This document shows, in pieces, positions 1 through 9,292 of a stretch of DNA of 57,023 nt. Location of the stretch: positions 1 to 57,023 of the forward strand of contig CALMIK010000064.1 in NCBI GenBank assembly GCA_937863995.1, written 5' to 3'. The stretch is from an uncultured Chelatococcus sp. GTDB taxonomy: Bacteria; Pseudomonadota; Alphaproteobacteria; Rhizobiales; Beijerinckiaceae. The translations under genes were made by a program, and so were the position numbers. How positions within the stretch are numbered: the first letter of the stretch is position 1; each line of letters opens with the position of its first letter. Under the pieces are notes generated by a model. That model did not search any database and was not told where the DNA came from. It saw only the letters and a list, made by a program, of their open reading frames with translations.

Positions 1-1985
1 TTGTGCGTCCATTGCACCTCGCGCAGCAGCAGCTCGGCGTAGCGCTCGGGATGCTTGCGCAGCAGGATGGCGTCGTTGTTGAAGAAGGCCGAGCGCACGG
101 CGATCGACTCACGCTCGATCTCGCGTGAATGGGGCGGATGGTACACCCACGCATCGCGCGAAAACGGGATGTCGCCCAGGTCCTGCAACCGCCAGCCCAG
201 ATCGGTGTCCTCGCGGAAATGCGGCTTTTCCAGCTCGATGTCGAAACCGTCGAGCTTCTGGAACACGTCCGACCGCACGAACAGATTGGCGGTCATGAAG
301 CCGATGCCCTCGAAGCCGTCGTTGGTCACCGGGCGCCAGTCCGGGTCCCCCACCCGGTCGGACCTGATGAGGCCCTCCAGCCCGACGATGTCGGCGCCGC
401 TGAATGCCTTGTGCGCCCCCGCGAGCCATCCCTCGCTCGGTTCGCAATCGTCGTCGGTGAAGGCGATGACGTGGCCGCGCGCCAGCCCGGCGCCGGTGTT
501 GCGGGCCGTCACGGCGCCCTTGCGGTCGGTGTGGACGTAGTGCAGCTCGAAGCCGAAATCGCGGTCGCGGTCCGGCCACGGCTGCGCGCTCTGGTCGATG
601 ACGATCACCTCGAAATCGCGCCACGTCTGCGCCGCGATGAAGCCCGCCAGCCGCGACAGCAGCGCGTGGCGCTCGTAGGTGGGCACCACGACCGAGAAAT
701 AGGGCCGCTTCCGGCCGGCGTTCTTGATCTGCGCCCAGCGCGCCAGCAGCGTGCCGAGATTGTCCGAGATGCGCTCCCACGAATAGAAGCGATCCGCCTG
801 CGACCGCGCCCCGGCGGCAAGCCGGGTGCGCTCGTCGGCGTTCGCCAGCAGGTTGCGGACGGTATCGGCGAAGTTTTCGGCGTGCGCGACGACGAACGCG
901 CGCTCCGACGTGACGATGCCGCGCGCGCCGACGCCGGTCGAGACGATGGGCAGGCCGGCGGCCATGAAGTCGAGCATCTTGATGTTGGTGCCGGAGCCGC
1001 CGAACATCGGGTTGACCGCGATGTCGGACGCGCGCAGCCACGTCAGCAGTTCCTCGTCGGACAGCCGGCCGGTAATGCGCACGTTGGAGCGCTGCTGGGT
1101 GTCGTCAAGCCCCTCGCCGACGCCGCCGCCGATCACGAACAGCACTTCCGGCAGAGCCGGCGCGAGCGCCTCGGCGATGAAGCGCGCCGCCTCGACGTTG
1201 GGGCCATAATTGCTGCCGAGGAAGAAGGCGACCGGCCGGTGCTCGACATCGAGCTTCTGCCGGGCGGCGTGCTTCTCGTCGTCGGACGGGGGCTTGATCT
1301 TGCTGGTGAAGGCGCCGTTGGGAATGACCCTGATACGGTCGAACGGCACACCGTAGATCGAGGCGAAGGCCCGGGCGTCGTCGTGCGAGCAGGCCAGCAC
1401 CAGATCGGCGGCGGCGCAAACGGCCCTCTCCACCTCCACCACCCCGCGCGCCACCTCGGACCCGCCGGCGCCGTCGTCGAGAAGCTCGGTGCGCAGCACG
1501 CCTTCGACATTATGCGCGTCGTAGACGATGAGCTGGCGCTCGGGCCGCAGCACGTCGCGCACCAGCGGATAGATCCAGGGATGCGAGAACACGACCACGT
1601 CCGCGTCCTGCGCGGCCTTGCGCGCCGCCGCGACATAGTCGGGCGACAGGTGCGCCATGGTGTGGAAGGCCGTGTCGATCACGCCCTTGCCGCCCAGCTC
1701 CACGGTGCGGCGGTCGGACGCGGCGAAGTGCGCCTCTGAAAGCGGCACGATCTCCTCGAACAGCACCGGCGTGAGATGCTGCCGGCGCAAGCCGGGGCCG
1801 CGCCAGTCGTAGGTGCCGACATAATGAGCCGCGTGGCGCACGTCCGGCCCCTCGCCGCCCGTGCCGGCATCGTCCGCTGACAGGCCAAGACCGTGATAGA
1901 GGCCGAGCAGGCGAAGCCGCCCGCCGCCCACCGGCGGGTCGATGGGCTGCATGTCCAGAATGGTGGTACGCAACGTGACAGCCAT
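1..1985 (-). CDS. Two-domain glycosyltransferase (GT4 + GT2), 3' end cut by window edge
   Basis: The frame opens at an ATG (1985) preceded by GAGG about 6 nt upstream and stays open for 661 codons to the window edge, so the C-terminus is missing. Residues 1-420 look like a GT4 (GT-B) glycosyltransferase: a donor-side domain with GRLSDEELLTWLRASDI and GGSGTNIKMLDFMAAGLPIV near 305-350. Residues about 428-661 are a second, GT-A-type (GT2) transferase starting SVVVPTYERH, with the metal/nucleotide motif TDDD at 510-513 and HFREDTDLGWRL near 590. Such fusions add successive sugars to surface polysaccharide or protein glycans in the cytoplasm. The acceptor and sugars cannot be told. It is followed in the same cluster by another GT4 and a DUF4214 protein, consistent with one surface-glycan locus. 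The two-domain assignment is from motifs and I regard it as secure; the product is inference. Confidence 0.85.
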   Translation of the reverse strand, partial: MAVTLRTTILDMQPIDPPVGGGRLRLLGLYHGLGLSADDAGTGGEGPDVRHAAHYVGTYDWRGPGLRRQHLTPVLFEEIVPLSEAHFAASDRRTVELGGKGVIDTAFHTMAHLSPDYVAAARKAAQDADVVVFSHPWIYPLVRDVLRPERQLIVYDAHNVEGVLRTELLDDGAGGSEVARGVVEVERAVCAAADLVLACSHDDARAFASIYGVPFDRIRVIPNGAFTSKIKPPSDDEKHAARQKLDVEHRPVAFFLGSNYGPNVEAARFIAEALAPALPEVLFVIGGGVGEGLDDTQQRSNVRITGRLSDEELLTWLRASDIAVNPMFGGSGTNIKMLDFMAAGLPIVSTGVGARGIVTSERAFVVAHAENFADTVRNLLANADERTRLAAGARSQADRFYSWERISDNLGTLLARWAQIKNAGRKRPYFSVVVPTYERHALLSRLAGFIAAQTWRDFEVIVIDQSAQPWPDRDRDFGFELHYVHTDRKGAVTARNTGAGLARGHVIAFTDDDCEPSEGWLAGAHKAFSGADIVGLEGLIRSDRVGDPDWRPVTNDGFEGIGFMTANLFVRSDVFQKLDGFDIELEKPHFREDTDLGWRLQDLGDIPFSRDAWVYHPPHSREIERESIAVRSAFFNNDAILLRKHPERYAELLLREVQWTH

Positions 1986-2089
1986 GATCGCCTCGCAGAT
2001 GACTTCGACACTCCAACAGCGCCGGTCGACGGACCGGAAAGCGCTCAAACCGTGTCATCGTTTCAAGGAAACAACGACACGCCCAACGT

Positions 2090-3166
2090 TCAGGTCCCCG
2101 TGCGGCGCGCCGATACGGTTTGCGCCTGCGCGGACGCCGTGAACGACAGGCCGAGCGCGCTGGCAAGCGCGACGGCGACCTTCTCCCAGGTCACCTCCGC
2201 CGCCGCCTGCGCGCCACGCTTGCCGAGCGCCACAGCCAGATCGCGGTCCTGCGCCAACTGATCGATACGCAGGGCGATGGCGACGGGATCGGGTTCGCAC
2301 ACGAAGCCCGTCACCCCGTCCTCGACGACACGCGCCGGCTCGCCCGCGTCGGTCACGGTGATGACCGGCTTGCCGGCCTCGAAGGCCTCGTAGGTGATGA
2401 GCCCGAGATCCTCCCGGCGCGGCACGAACAGAACCGCCAGTGCATCGCGGTAGTTCGCGCGCAAATCCTCGTCGCTGATCCAGCCGGTGAAGCGGATACG
2501 CTCGTCGTGGGCCGCGATCTCGCGGAAGCGGTCGGCGTCCTCGCCCGTGCCGGTGATGACGAGTTCCACCTCCGACTTGACGTGGCGCATCGCCTCGATG
2601 GCGAGATCGACCCGCTTCCAGCGATGCAGGCGGCCGGGCATGAACAGGTGGCGGAAAGCGCCCTCGCTCAACCCGGTGAGGTTGGTCGGATGACGCACGA
2701 CCTCGGCGTCGAGGCCGTTGTACTGACGCAGGCGGCTCGCCACCTCCTCGCCGATGGCGAATACCTTGCGGGTGCGCGGCGCACGCAGGGCGGCTGTATC
2801 GAGCGCATGCACCAGCGCCCGCTGCTTCAGCAGGTCCTCCGATCCCGCGCCGAACTCCACCTCGAACATGTCGTAGAACACGCGCATCGTGTGCTGCAGG
2901 TAGCAGACGTGGTTGGGGTGACGCACGACATAGGACGGCGCCTTCGACGAGATCACACCGTCATAGGCGCTGAGGTCGAGATCGTAGAACCGCAGGTACG
3001 ATTCCTTGATGTTGTCGAAGTCGGACTCATTGGAGGGAATGTGCAGCAATGTGACATCGAGATCGATGGCCCGCAGCGCATCGCGCAGGCCGGCGAAGAA
3101 GCGCTCCGCTCCTCCCGTCTCACCCGAGCCCGAACCCGCCGCGACGATGGCTACCTTCGGCTTCAT
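2090..3166 (-). CDS. Glycosyltransferase family 4
   Basis: The protein has 358 residues when started at the ATG at 3166 (MKPKVAIVAAGSGSG). A longer frame reaches 3256, but the first 30 residues are low-complexity and precede the natural Rossmann start, so I chose 3166; GGGAG lies 11 nt upstream. The N-terminal half has a glycine-rich loop (GSGETGGAERFF). The C-terminal half has the GT4 signature: FMPGRLHRWKRVDLAIEA, TGWISDEDLRANYRDA, and EDLGLITYEAFEAGKPVI with its conserved E-x7-E. GT4 enzymes transfer sugar from nucleotide donors with retention of configuration. The gene lies 104 bp upstream of the larger bifunctional transferase and downstream of the DUF4214 gene, all co-oriented, so one transcription unit is likely. 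Substrate unknown. Confidence 0.88.
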   Translation of the reverse strand: MKPKVAIVAAGSGSGETGGAERFFAGLRDALRAIDLDVTLLHIPSNESDFDNIKESYLRFYDLDLSAYDGVISSKAPSYVVRHPNHVCYLQHTMRVFYDMFEVEFGAGSEDLLKQRALVHALDTAALRAPRTRKVFAIGEEVASRLRQYNGLDAEVVRHPTNLTGLSEGAFRHLFMPGRLHRWKRVDLAIEAMRHVKSEVELVITGTGEDADRFREIAAHDERIRFTGWISDEDLRANYRDALAVLFVPRREDLGLITYEAFEAGKPVITVTDAGEPARVVEDGVTGFVCEPDPVAIALRIDQLAQDRDLAVALGKRGAQAAAEVTWEKVAVALASALGLSFTASAQAQTVSARRTGT

Positions 3167-3275
3167 ACCTTCTCGAACTCCCGCCGGTCCATGCGCCCGC
3201 CCGCTCCGGTCGCGGAGGGAGGCGTCGCGCAGGGTGATGTTATCGCTCGCCGACACAATCGCCTGCCGGCACTCA

Positions 3276-3914
3276 CTATTTGCTGCCCGGGACGGCTGCG
3301 TCGAGACGCGCCTCGAGCGCCTCGATGCGGCGCGACAGGGCCTGCGTGCTCGCCTCCAGCGCCTCGCGCGCCGACAGCGCCTCGGCGAGCTGGCCTTCGA
3401 GGTGCGCCACCTTGCGCTCGGTGGCGTCCACCCGCGTGATGACCTGCTTCATGTAGCTCGCCAGCCGGGGAATGTTGCGCGAGATGCGCGCCAGCGCGGC
3501 GATCTTGCGGCCAAGCAGCGAGCGGCGGATGCCCTCGAGGAAACGCTCCCGCTCCAGCCCCGTGAGGCGCGCGCCGCGTGCATGCGCCTCGTCGCTGGCG
3601 CGCAGCGCGTCGATGATATCGAGCCGGCTGACCTGCCCCAGCCGCAACTGCTGCAACAGCTTCGAGGCGCCCTCGCCCTGCGGCTCACGCCCGAGCACGG
3701 CAAGATGGGCCGCGCGCAGGAAGGTGACGTCGTAAAACCCGAGCAGCTCCACGGCGGCGTATTGCAGCCGCGCGCTGTCGACGGGAGGCGGCAGAGCCTG
3801 CGCGCCGGTGACACCGATCACCTGTGTGTCCGCTTTGGCCTTGCGGGCCTCGACGTCGGCGCGGATACGCCGCATCAAGACATCGAGATCATCCGGCTGC
3901 GCCTGTTCGCTCAC
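3276..3914 (-). CDS. DUF4214-domain protein with C-terminal coiled coil
   Basis: I chose the GTG at 3914 (protein begins MSEQAQPDDLDVLM) because GGAGTGGGG lies just upstream and the residues further upstream are not protein-like; 212 residues. The middle (roughly residues 50-125) carries a DUF4214-type repeat: YDVTFLRAAHLAVLGREP, then LRLGQVSRLDIIDALRAS, matching the family pattern of LGREPD and SR-x2-I-x3-L-x2-S. The last 55 residues are heptad-like and charged (ATERKVAHLEGQLAEAL, LEASTQALSRRIEALEARL), so a coiled coil. No signal peptide or membrane helix. DUF4214 domains occur in proteins of surface-polysaccharide loci and secreted repeat proteins; the function is not known. Its place at the head of a two-glycosyltransferase cluster suggests a scaffold or accessory role, which is inference. 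Confidence 0.7.
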   Translation of the reverse strand: MSEQAQPDDLDVLMRRIRADVEARKAKADTQVIGVTGAQALPPPVDSARLQYAAVELLGFYDVTFLRAAHLAVLGREPQGEGASKLLQQLRLGQVSRLDIIDALRASDEAHARGARLTGLERERFLEGIRRSLLGRKIAALARISRNIPRLASYMKQVITRVDATERKVAHLEGQLAEALSAREALEASTQALSRRIEALEARLDAAVPGSK

Positions 3915-4387
3915 GTTGCCCCACTCCAGTACTTCTCGAAAGGCGCCGGTCGGAACGCACCCACGCCCGGCATGAAACGTCATCGGCGTGGTCCGCAACC
4001 CGCCCCGGCCATTGCGCGGCATCATACCCTCGCCGGCCGACAAGCTAAGGTGATGCCGCAACCCGTTTTATGATTGCGCGTCATACCTTACATTATTGAT
4101 CATAACAACAGCTCGATTCAACAATCCAGAAACTGGCAGCAATTATACACTCATTGCCACGAAATATTTGTCATTATCAAAAATTACCATTTGTTGTCAG
4201 AAATGCTCATGTCGCAATCCGCGGCGTCAGTGCAATATGCCGCGATCACGCCGCCATTGGCGGCGCGCGCCTCATCTGGAACGAATACAGGAAATGAAAG
4301 CCCGCCCGCCGACGCCGGCTGGGTGCGATTGCAGCCAAAGCGTCTTCAAGCAACACGGGCGCCGCCTTGCATGACGGAAGCGCGTCG
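3915..4387. other. Intergenic region with AT-rich core
   Basis: A stretch of 473 bases without a credible gene. Positions about 4085-4210 are clearly more AT-rich than the surroundings and probably hold the promoter of the glycosyltransferase cluster, which reads leftward. A perfect 7-bp stem (CGCCGCC, loop ATT, GGCGGCG) lies at 4249-4265. Short open frames here have no protein-like composition and are not called. Confidence 0.5.
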
Positions 4388-4491
4388 TAAAGCATTTCGA
4401 CGTTTCGTTGAAACGCAAAAATGCTTTAAATTTCTGATTTAACGCGTTTTCTTCACGCAAAGCGGTATCCACTTTGCTTGAAAACGCTTTA
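4388..4491 (-). repeat. Intergenic palindromic repeat, copy A (two modules)
   Basis: A 104-bp element made of two imperfect palindromic modules: one about 40 bp (AAAGCATTTCGACGTTTC with its inverted partner) and one about 53 bp (TTCACGCAAAGCGG paired with CCACTTTGCTTGAA). Read on the minus strand it matches copies B (10011-10063) and C (12008-12112) closely; strand is given relative to those. Its last three bases supply the TAA stop codon of glpD. Repeats of this type are frequent between genes in Hyphomicrobiales; role unknown, possibly transcript-end stabilisation. Confidence 0.8.
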
Positions 4492-6006
4492 GCCGGACAG
4501 GGGGCTGCCGGCCAGCGCGCCGCGTGCCTCTTCCATGTGGCGCAAAAGCGCCGCGGCTTCCGCCTCGCTGAACCGCAGGCCGAGCTTCGTGCGCCGCCAC
4601 AGGACATCCTCGGCGGTCACGGCCCATTCATTTTCCATCAGGTGGTTCACCTCGTTCTCGCCGAGGTCCGCGCCGAAAATGCGCCCCGGCGAGCCGCTGC
4701 GCAGGATCGAGAGAGCGAAGGTGCCGTAATGACGCGCAAGCCGCTCCAGCGTCGCCTCCGCCACATCGGGCGATTGCCGCCGCAGGCGCGCCACAAGGTC
4801 TCCGAACCCGTCCACGGGGAAGTCGCCGCCCGGCAGGCGGCTGTCGGCGGTCCAGGCGGGGCCGCGTTTCCCGAGCTTCAACTCAACCATGCCCATCACC
4901 GCCTCGCTCAGGCGGCGGTAAGTGGTGATCTTGCCGCCGAAGATGTTGATGGCGAGACTGCCGTCCGCGTCCGCGTCGTGCTCCAGCACGTAATCACGGG
5001 TGGCCTCCTGCGCGGCCGACGCCTTGTCATCGAAAAGCGGCCGGACGCCGGAATAGGCCCACACCACATCGGCCGGCGCGACACCGCGCTGGAAGTAGCC
5101 GCTCGCCGCCTCGCAGAGATAGGCGATCTCGTCACTGGAGATCGCGACAGCGGCGGGATCGCCGGTAAAATCGCGGTCGGTCGTGCCGATCAGCGTGAAG
5201 TCCTGCTCATAGGGAATCGCGAAAACGATGCGCCGGTCAGCATTCTGGAATACGTAACACCGGTCGTGATCGAAGAGCCGCGGCACGACGATGTGGCTGC
5301 CTTGCACCAGACGGACGCGCGAAGCGCAATCGCCCCCGTGCATCAGCCGGCGCACGTCATCGACCCACGGGCCGGCGGCGTTGACGACCAGCCGCGCCCG
5401 CCGTTGCATGCACCTGCCGGTCAGTTCGTCGCGCAGGTCGATGTGGAACAGGCCGTCCTCGCGGCGAATGCCCGTCACCGCCGTGCGCGTCAGGATCTGC
5501 GCGCCGCGATTGTAGGCATCGCGCGCGTTCAGCACCACGAGGCGGGAATCCTGCACCCAGCCGTCGGAATACTCGAATGCCTTGGTGAACCCCGGCTGCA
5601 GCGGCTGGCCCGCCGCATCCACGCGCAGGTCGAGCGTGCGCGTGGGCGGCAGCAGTTTGCGCCCGCCGACATGGTCGTACGCGAGCAGCGCCAGCCGCAG
5701 CATCCAGGCGGGGCGCCGCTGCCGGTGGCAGGGCAGCACGAAGCGCAGCGGCCAGATGATGTGCGGCGCCATGCGCCAAAGCACCTCGCGTTCGGCCAGC
5801 GCCTCCCGCACCAGCCGAAACTTGAAGTGCTCGAGATAGCGCAGTCCGCCATGGATCAGCTTCGTCGACGCAGACGAGGTGCCGCCGGCGAGATCGCCCT
5901 TTTCCGCCAGCACCACGGAAAAGCCGCGGCCGGCGGCATCGCGCGCAATGCCACAGCCGTTGATGCCGCCACCGACGACGAAGATATCGCAATCCATTGA
6001 AGACAT
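4489..6006 (-). CDS. glpD: Glycerol-3-phosphate dehydrogenase, aerobic (GlpD)
   Basis: FAD-dependent oxidation of sn-glycerol-3-phosphate to dihydroxyacetone phosphate, passing electrons to the quinone pool at the inner membrane. The N-terminus has the dinucleotide-binding motif CDIFVVGGGINGCGIARDAA, then GTSSASTKLIHGGLRYLE, a GlpD/DAO family hallmark. Later family motifs include VVNAAGPWVDD, GVRPLFDD and IFGGKITTYRRLSE. About 505 residues, the usual length. The start is uncertain: a TTG at 6027, ATG at 6006 and ATG at 5997 are all in frame and none has a good ribosome-binding site; I give 6006. No glpF, glpK or glpR lies nearby, so it stands alone here. The stop codon is formed by the repeat element that follows it. 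Confidence 0.93.
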   Translation of the reverse strand: MSSMDCDIFVVGGGINGCGIARDAAGRGFSVVLAEKGDLAGGTSSASTKLIHGGLRYLEHFKFRLVREALAEREVLWRMAPHIIWPLRFVLPCHRQRRPAWMLRLALLAYDHVGGRKLLPPTRTLDLRVDAAGQPLQPGFTKAFEYSDGWVQDSRLVVLNARDAYNRGAQILTRTAVTGIRREDGLFHIDLRDELTGRCMQRRARLVVNAAGPWVDDVRRLMHGGDCASRVRLVQGSHIVVPRLFDHDRCYVFQNADRRIVFAIPYEQDFTLIGTTDRDFTGDPAAVAISSDEIAYLCEAASGYFQRGVAPADVVWAYSGVRPLFDDKASAAQEATRDYVLEHDADADGSLAINIFGGKITTYRRLSEAVMGMVELKLGKRGPAWTADSRLPGGDFPVDGFGDLVARLRRQSPDVAEATLERLARHYGTFALSILRSGSPGRIFGADLGENEVNHLMENEWAVTAEDVLWRRTKLGLRFSEAEAAALLRHMEEARGALAGSPLSG

Positions 6007-6452
6007 GAGGTTTTTTATCTTGTTCAATCCCGGTACATCGGTCGTCGGCGCACATCGGCGGCAGCATCCACCCGATACGCAAAAGCAGCCAACGGCGCGT
6101 CCATCACCGCATCCCTTGCCGTCCGTCCGGACAGGGAATGCGGGAGCGCGCCCTTCGCATGCATGCTTCCCGGCGAGTCAAGGCCCCCGTAGATCGCGGG
6201 CGGCGCATGAGCTTCGGACAAAAACCCGCCGAACACGCTTGTCGTTGGCATGTATTGTGCCGGCGATAAAGTGATAAACCGCACAGATCGACGTAGATCC
6301 CGCGTATTTCTCCTTGGTCACGGCTCAAATCCCTCCATCCGGGGACGACGCGGAACTTCTTTCTTCCAGACAATACTTTGCCGTCGAGGCGAATGCCCTG
6401 CGCAGGTCGGTCCCGTCGGCATTGTCTCGTAACACGGCATGGCGGGGGCGCC
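6007..6452. other. Intergenic region upstream of glpD
   Basis: 446 bases between the M29 peptidase stop and glpD. GC-rich for most of its length with short random open frames on both strands whose translations are Arg/Pro-rich and unlike real genes. It presumably holds the glpD promoter, but I see no convincing -35/-10 pair, riboswitch or hairpin. Confidence 0.4.
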
Positions 6453-7709
6453 CTATACCCACTCTCCCTGACGGAACACGGGCACGCGCCGGCCATCCTC
6501 ATGGACGCCGTCGATGTCGACCTCGCCCGATCCGATCATCCAGTCGATATGGATGAAGCTCTTGTTGCCGCCGCGCGCGGCGATCTCATCCGCCGACAGG
6601 CTAGCCCCGTCCACGAAGCATTTCGAATAGCACTGACCGAGCGCGATGTGGCACGAGGCGTTCTCGTCGAACAGCGTATTGTAGAACAGGATACCGCTTT
6701 TCGAAATCGGCGAGGAATGGGGCACCAGCGCCACCTCCCCCAGCCGGCGCGCGCCCTCGTCGGTGTCGAGCACCTTGGTGAGCACCTCCTGCCCGCGCGT
6801 CGCCCGCGCCTCGACGATGCGGCCGGCCTCGAAGCGCACGGCGATGCCGTCGATCAGCGCGCCCTGGTGCGACAGCGGTTTCGTGCTGACAACATGCCCC
6901 TCCACGCGCGCGGCATGGGGGGTGGTGAACACCTCCTCGGTGGGGATGTTGGGGTTGCAGGTGATGCCGTTCTTGGCCGTCGAAGCGCCGCCGTGCCACT
7001 CATGCCCGTCCGCGAGGCCGACAACGAGGTCGGTGCCCGGCCCGGTGAAATGCAGCGCGTGGAAGCGCTGCCCGTTGAGCCACGCGGAGCGGCGCGCCAG
7101 CGCCGCGTTGTGCTGGGCCCATGCCGCCACCGGATCGTCGCCGTCCACCCGCGAGGCGGAGAAGATCGCATCGGCGAGCCTGGCCACCGCCACGTCATCG
7201 GGCTCGCCCGCGAACACCTGCCGCGCCCACGCCGTGCCCGGATAGGCGATGATGTTCCAGTTGATGTCGAAGCCGGCGATCTTTTCCAGCGCCGGCTGGT
7301 AGGCGACCGATGTCGCCTTGCCCGCGCGGGCCACCTTTGCCGGATCCTCGCCGGCCAGCAGCAGCGGATCGTCGCCGACGATGGCAAGGCGCGCCGTGTT
7401 TTGCGAAAACGCTTTCGCCATGCCCTCGTAGAGCCAACCCGCGGCCCTGTCGAAGCTGCTGTCGGGCGCGAGCCGGTAGCGGGAGAGCGTCAGTTCCTCA
7501 TCGGAAAAGAACGGCATGACCAGGTTGGCGCCCGCCGCGTAGGCATGAGCGGCCACCCGCCGCACCAGCGGCAGCGACGCGAGCGGCGCGGTCAGCAGCA
7601 GATCCTGCCCCGGCTGAAGCCGCAGGCCGACCCGGACCGCAACCTCCGCCAGCCTGTCGAGCTTGACGGGATCGATCGCCGGAACGGCGGCGTCATTCAG
7701 TGTCGTCAT
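6453..7709 (-). CDS. Aminopeptidase, M29 family (AmpS/PepS type)
   Basis: Metallo-aminopeptidase of the thermophilic/AmpS family, releasing N-terminal residues from peptides in the cytosol using two metal ions. Diagnostic stretches are NPNIPTEEVFTTPHAARVEG (metal-binding glutamates), HSSPISKSGILFYNTLFDEN, ASCHIALG and GNKSFIHIDWMIGS, all typical of M29. 418 residues from the ATG at 7709, close to the family norm. A longer frame reaches 7745 but adds only a basic, non-conserved segment, so 7709 is preferred. No signal peptide. It is transcribed toward glpD with a 446-bp gap, so they are probably separate units. Confidence 0.9.
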   Translation of the reverse strand: MTTLNDAAVPAIDPVKLDRLAEVAVRVGLRLQPGQDLLLTAPLASLPLVRRVAAHAYAAGANLVMPFFSDEELTLSRYRLAPDSSFDRAAGWLYEGMAKAFSQNTARLAIVGDDPLLLAGEDPAKVARAGKATSVAYQPALEKIAGFDINWNIIAYPGTAWARQVFAGEPDDVAVARLADAIFSASRVDGDDPVAAWAQHNAALARRSAWLNGQRFHALHFTGPGTDLVVGLADGHEWHGGASTAKNGITCNPNIPTEEVFTTPHAARVEGHVVSTKPLSHQGALIDGIAVRFEAGRIVEARATRGQEVLTKVLDTDEGARRLGEVALVPHSSPISKSGILFYNTLFDENASCHIALGQCYSKCFVDGASLSADEIAARGGNKSFIHIDWMIGSGEVDIDGVHEDGRRVPVFRQGEWV

Positions 7710-7823
7710 GTCCTTCACCTGTCGTGACCGATACGATCGCGCCATCGTATGCGAGCATCGGTCGCGTTCAAGTGAAATCGCACCACTTCAATATGTTATG
7801 GTGCGCCCGAAAAATGGGCACTG

Positions 7824-7840
7824 TGATTATTTCATAATCA
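7824..7840. repeat. Small inverted repeat at the MFS gene end
   Basis: Perfect 7-bp arms TGATTAT and ATAATCA with a TTC loop. It overlaps the stop codon of the MFS gene. Could weakly help termination; too short to be sure. Confidence 0.35.
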
Positions 7841-9292
7841 ATGATGCGCCTCCGGGCCGACGCCATGGCGGCTGTGATGCTTGCTCACCTCGTCGCCGGC
7901 ATCGGCGGGCAGCCGCGAGAACCCGATTGCCGAAGCCGCCGCGAGCAGCGCGATCACCACGATGCCCGTCCGCACGTCCGCGGTGGACAGCGCTTCCGCC
8001 CCGCGCGCGAAAACGCTGAGCTGAAGCGTGATTGCAGCAATGCCGACGCCGAGACTGAACGCCAGCTGCTGCATCATGCTCGACAGCGTCGTGGCGGCGC
8101 TCATGCGCTCGGGCGGAATATCCGCGAACGTCAGTGTGTTGACGCCGGTGAGCTGGGTCGAGCGCATGACACCGGCAACGAAGAGCACGGTCGCCATCAC
8201 CAGCTGCGGCGTCGTGGGCGTGAACAGGCTGCTCGCCGAGATCGCGAAGCCCGAGGAGATGCCGTTCGCGACCAGCACCGCCCTGAAACCGAATTGCTGA
8301 AACAATGGGGCAATGAGGAACTTGGCGATGATGGCCCCCACAGCCCCCGCCGCCGTGATCACACCGGCCGCGACGGGCGAGAGCCCGAAGCCGACCTGAA
8401 GCAGCAGCGCCAGCAGGAACGGCGTGGCGCTGATGTCGAAGCGGCACAGGTTGCCGCTCAGCACCGACGCACGGAACGTCTTGATCCGCATGAGGCTGAA
8501 GTCGATCAACGGGTCCTGGGTGCGCCGCGCGTGCCACGCATAGAGCCACAGCACCGCGAAGCCTGCCGCCAGCACGCCGGCGCTGTCGCGCCACACCCCG
8601 CCGCTGTGGCTCAGCATGTCGAAGCCGAGCACCAGGCACGCCAGCCCCGTTCCCATGAGCAGAAAGCCGCGCCAGTCGAGCGGCGGCACCTGCTCCTCGC
8701 GCAGGTTCTTGATGAAGATCGCCGCCATGACGATGCCGACGATGCCCACCGGTATGTTCATCAGGAAGATCCAGCGCCAGGAGCCGAGCGTGGTGATGAG
8801 GCCGCCGATGGGCGGGCCGAGCACAGGCCCCATCAGCGCGGGAACGGTGAGAAAAGCGGTTGCCTGCATGAGGTCGGCCTTGCTCACCGACTTCAGCATG
8901 ACGATGCGCCCCACCGGCACCATCATCGCGCCCGCCATGCCCTGCAGCAGGCGCGCGGCGACGAGTTCCGGCAGCGAGCGGGCGAGGCCGCAGAACACGG
9001 AACTGAGCGTGAAAAGCGCGATCGCGGCCACGAAGACGTTGCGCGCCCCGAACCGGTCGGCCACCCAGCCGCACACGGGAATGAACACCGACACGCTCAG
9101 CAAATACGACGTGATGACGATGTTCATCCGCACCGGGTCCTCGCCCAGCGAGCGCGCCATTTCCGGCAGCGCCATCGCGACCACCGTCGAATCGAGCAAC
9201 TGCATGAACAGCGCGAAGCCGACGATGTACGACACGATGAACCGCGACGGCAGCAGCCGCTCCACGGTTTCCGATTTGTGAAATGTCGTCAT
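7838..9292 (-). CDS. MFS drug efflux transporter, DHA2 (14-TMS) type
   Basis: Proton-driven multidrug exporter in the inner membrane. Start at the ATG at 9292 (MTTFHKSETVER); it overlaps the end of the marR gene by an ATGA junction, showing translational coupling. 484 residues. Family motifs: LDSTVVAMALPEMARSLG in helix 1 (DHA2 motif D1), GWVADRFGARNVFV (motif A between helices 2 and 3) and LMGPVLGPPIGG (motif C of exporters). Hydrophobic segments are spaced as for 14 membrane helices. No MFP partner (EmrA-like) is adjacent. Its position behind marR predicts repression by that protein and induction by a ligand. Substrate unknown. Confidence 0.9.
   Translation of the reverse strand: MTTFHKSETVERLLPSRFIVSYIVGFALFMQLLDSTVVAMALPEMARSLGEDPVRMNIVITSYLLSVSVFIPVCGWVADRFGARNVFVAAIALFTLSSVFCGLARSLPELVAARLLQGMAGAMMVPVGRIVMLKSVSKADLMQATAFLTVPALMGPVLGPPIGGLITTLGSWRWIFLMNIPVGIVGIVMAAIFIKNLREEQVPPLDWRGFLLMGTGLACLVLGFDMLSHSGGVWRDSAGVLAAGFAVLWLYAWHARRTQDPLIDFSLMRIKTFRASVLSGNLCRFDISATPFLLALLLQVGFGLSPVAAGVITAAGAVGAIIAKFLIAPLFQQFGFRAVLVANGISSGFAISASSLFTPTTPQLVMATVLFVAGVMRSTQLTGVNTLTFADIPPERMSAATTLSSMMQQLAFSLGVGIAAITLQLSVFARGAEALSTADVRTGIVVIALLAAASAIGFSRLPADAGDEVSKHHSRHGVGPEAHH

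Noticed and set aside
4074..4442. Small plus-strand open frames in the AT-rich gap
   Set aside because: No ribosome-binding site, unlike codon use, and they run into repeat copy A.
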